Below, piece after piece: positions 5,368 to 6,320 of a DNA stretch of 6,320 nucleotides. The notes below the pieces were generated by a model. The model did not search any database. It was not told the DNA's origin and saw only the letters and a list, made by a program, of their open reading frames with translations. Each line of letters begins with the position of its first letter. The stretch's first letter is position 1. The DNA is from an uncultured Porphyromonadaceae bacterium (lineage in GTDB: Bacteria; Bacteroidota; Bacteroidia; Bacteroidales; Muribaculaceae). Location: the NCBI GenBank assembly GCA_947176355.1, contig CAMWQY010000160.1, positions 1 to 6,320 on the forward strand, in the 5' to 3' direction. The translations under genes and the position numbers were made by a program.

Positions 5368-6240
5368 TTAGTCGAGGGCACAACGCCGCGATTTGACCGG
5401 ATGATGGGTAAAGACAGATGCAAGGGAATCAAATTTATCCGGGTTCTCACTCGTAAGGAACTCTATACCCCCTCCTTTTGAAAGACGACATTCCATCTCA
5501 GGATGCCGGTGGAGATAGTCTTTTAAAGACTCTGCCACAAGATTACCCTGCGATAGAATCCGGACATTCTCGGGAGCATACTTGCGTATTTTATCTATAA
5601 GTAAAGGATAGTGTGTGCAAGCGAGCACAAGGGTATCAATCTCCGGATCCTTATTCATAATGGCATCAATATACTTCTTAACGAAATAATCCGCACCATC
5701 CCCATCAGCCTCGGAATTCTCCACAATTGGAACCCAAAGCGGACATTCCTGTTGCGAGACCTTCATATCCGGGAAAAGTTTGGTAGCCTCTATCACGTAA
5801 GACTCGCTTGCTACAGTGCCGGGAGTACCCAGCACTCCGACATGGCCGGAACCGGAGACATCATTGAGAATTTCCACTGTCGGACGAATCACGCCCAACA
5901 CCCTACGCGTAGGATCAATATTAGGAAGATCCTTTTGTTGGATAGAACGCAGAGCCTTTGCGGAAGCCGTATTGCATGCCAATATGACAAGCGGACAGCC
6001 TCGAGCAAACAGTTCCTTGACGGCTTCAAGAGTATAACGATAGATCACCTCAAAGCTCCTCGATCCGTATGGCGCACGCGCATTGTCTCCTAAATACAGG
6101 TAATCATAATCCGGCAAGATCTTTCGAAGGTCTCTCAAAATAGTAAGACCTCCATAGCCGGAATCGAAGACTCCTATGGGACCTACGGAAATGGCGGAAG
6201 CATCAGCTTCCGCCATTCTCACTTTTTTGTTATCTGTCAT
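5368..6240 (-). CDS. murI: Glutamate racemase
   Basis: MurI converts L-glutamate to D-glutamate for peptidoglycan synthesis in the cytosol, using two cysteines as acid and base without a cofactor. The 290-residue product has the full motif set: GVFDSGYGGLT with D26 and S27, LGDNARAPYG (50-59), the first catalytic Cys C89 in LACNTASA, and the second, C208, in LACTHYPLL with H210. The length is close to the usual 260-290, with about 20 extra residues before the first motif. The ATG at 6240 is preferred; M9 is an alternative that would still keep all motifs. It lies 34 nt after an OmpH-like gene and is followed almost directly by the TPR gene. The neighbourhood links cell-wall precursor synthesis with outer-membrane biogenesis, an order I recall in other Bacteroidales. 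Confidence 0.97.
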   Translation of the reverse strand: MTDNKKVRMAEADASAISVGPIGVFDSGYGGLTILRDLRKILPDYDYLYLGDNARAPYGSRSFEVIYRYTLEAVKELFARGCPLVILACNTASAKALRSIQQKDLPNIDPTRRVLGVIRPTVEILNDVSGSGHVGVLGTPGTVASESYVIEATKLFPDMKVSQQECPLWVPIVENSEADGDGADYFVKKYIDAIMNKDPEIDTLVLACTHYPLLIDKIRKYAPENVRILSQGNLVAESLKDYLHRHPEMECRLSKGGGIEFLTSENPDKFDSLASVFTHHPVKSRRCALD

Positions 6241-6274
6241 GGTGTTGGATTCAACACAATTTAGACATTAGTTA

Positions 6275-6320
6275 TTACTTGATACCAAGCTTAGCCTTTA
6301 CAAGTGGAGTCACATCCTCT
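6275..6320 (-). CDS. OmpH/Skp-like periplasmic chaperone, C-terminal end only (partial)
   Basis: Only the last 14 full codons and the stop TAA lie in the window; they read EDVTPLVKAKLGIK. This ending matches, from memory, the C-terminus of Bacteroidota OmpH family proteins, which are periplasmic holdases for outer-membrane proteins and often sit just before murI. The short stretch makes this a context-supported inference; a different gene with a similar end is possible. The coding sequence continues beyond the window end, and the spacing of 34 nt to murI suggests one operon. Confidence 0.65.
   Translation of the reverse strand, partial: EDVTPLVKAKLGIK

Noticed and set aside
5611..6093. Plus-strand ORF of 160 residues opposite murI
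   Set aside because: It is a shadow of murI, whose catalytic motifs are all intact on the minus strand.
1..6320. Mobile element, CRISPR array, phage or defence system
   Set aside because: No transposase, integrase, spaced repeats, att-like duplication at the tRNA 3' end or defence-type domain was seen. All genes but one are housekeeping or envelope genes.

Overview
The window looks like ordinary chromosomal DNA from a member of the Bacteroidota, most likely order Bacteroidales. Four things point there. A near-perfect Bacteroidota promoter (TTTG, 20 nt, TAACTTTGC) precedes a tRNA gene. Translation starts have A-rich leaders rather than Shine-Dalgarno motifs. A gut-Bacteroidales-type OmpA protein is present. 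Finally, an OmpH-like gene end, glutamate racemase (murI) and a small TPR gene lie in series. A Muribaculaceae-like source is my guess and cannot be settled from this stretch alone.

Region 1 (about 1-2945, + strand) is a three-gene unit with gaps of about 40 nt. It encodes two different rhomboid intramembrane serine proteases and a membrane-anchored endonuclease/exonuclease/phosphatase (EEP) family enzyme. A candidate -7 box lies just before the first ATG, and a strong hairpin plus T-tract terminator follows the last gene. All three products are membrane proteins, which suggests shared envelope work, but no substrate can be read from the sequence.

Region 2 (about 2946-4407, + strand) is one gene for an abundant-looking OmpA-family outer-membrane protein: signal peptide, beta-barrel, short coiled coil, peptidoglycan-binding OmpA domain. 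It has a long AT-rich upstream region and its own terminator.

Region 3 (about 4418-4604, + strand) is a tRNA-Leu with anticodon UAA, with a clear promoter and a clear terminator. No CCA end is encoded.

Region 4 (about 4638-5109, + strand) is a gene for a small protein I do not recognise. An 11-bp perfect inverted repeat overlaps its upstream-most ATG and is followed by a candidate promoter box, which casts doubt on that start.

Region 5 (6320 down to 5106, - strand) is the end of an OmpH/Skp-like periplasmic chaperone gene, then murI, then a small single-TPR gene one base after the murI stop. This unit converges on the unknown gene, and the two final stop codons overlap in the four bases CTAA with no terminator between them.

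I see no mobile element, CRISPR array, phage gene or defence system. The items most worth a second look are the inverted repeat and start problem of the unknown gene, the unknown protein itself, and the rhomboid-rhomboid-EEP unit.
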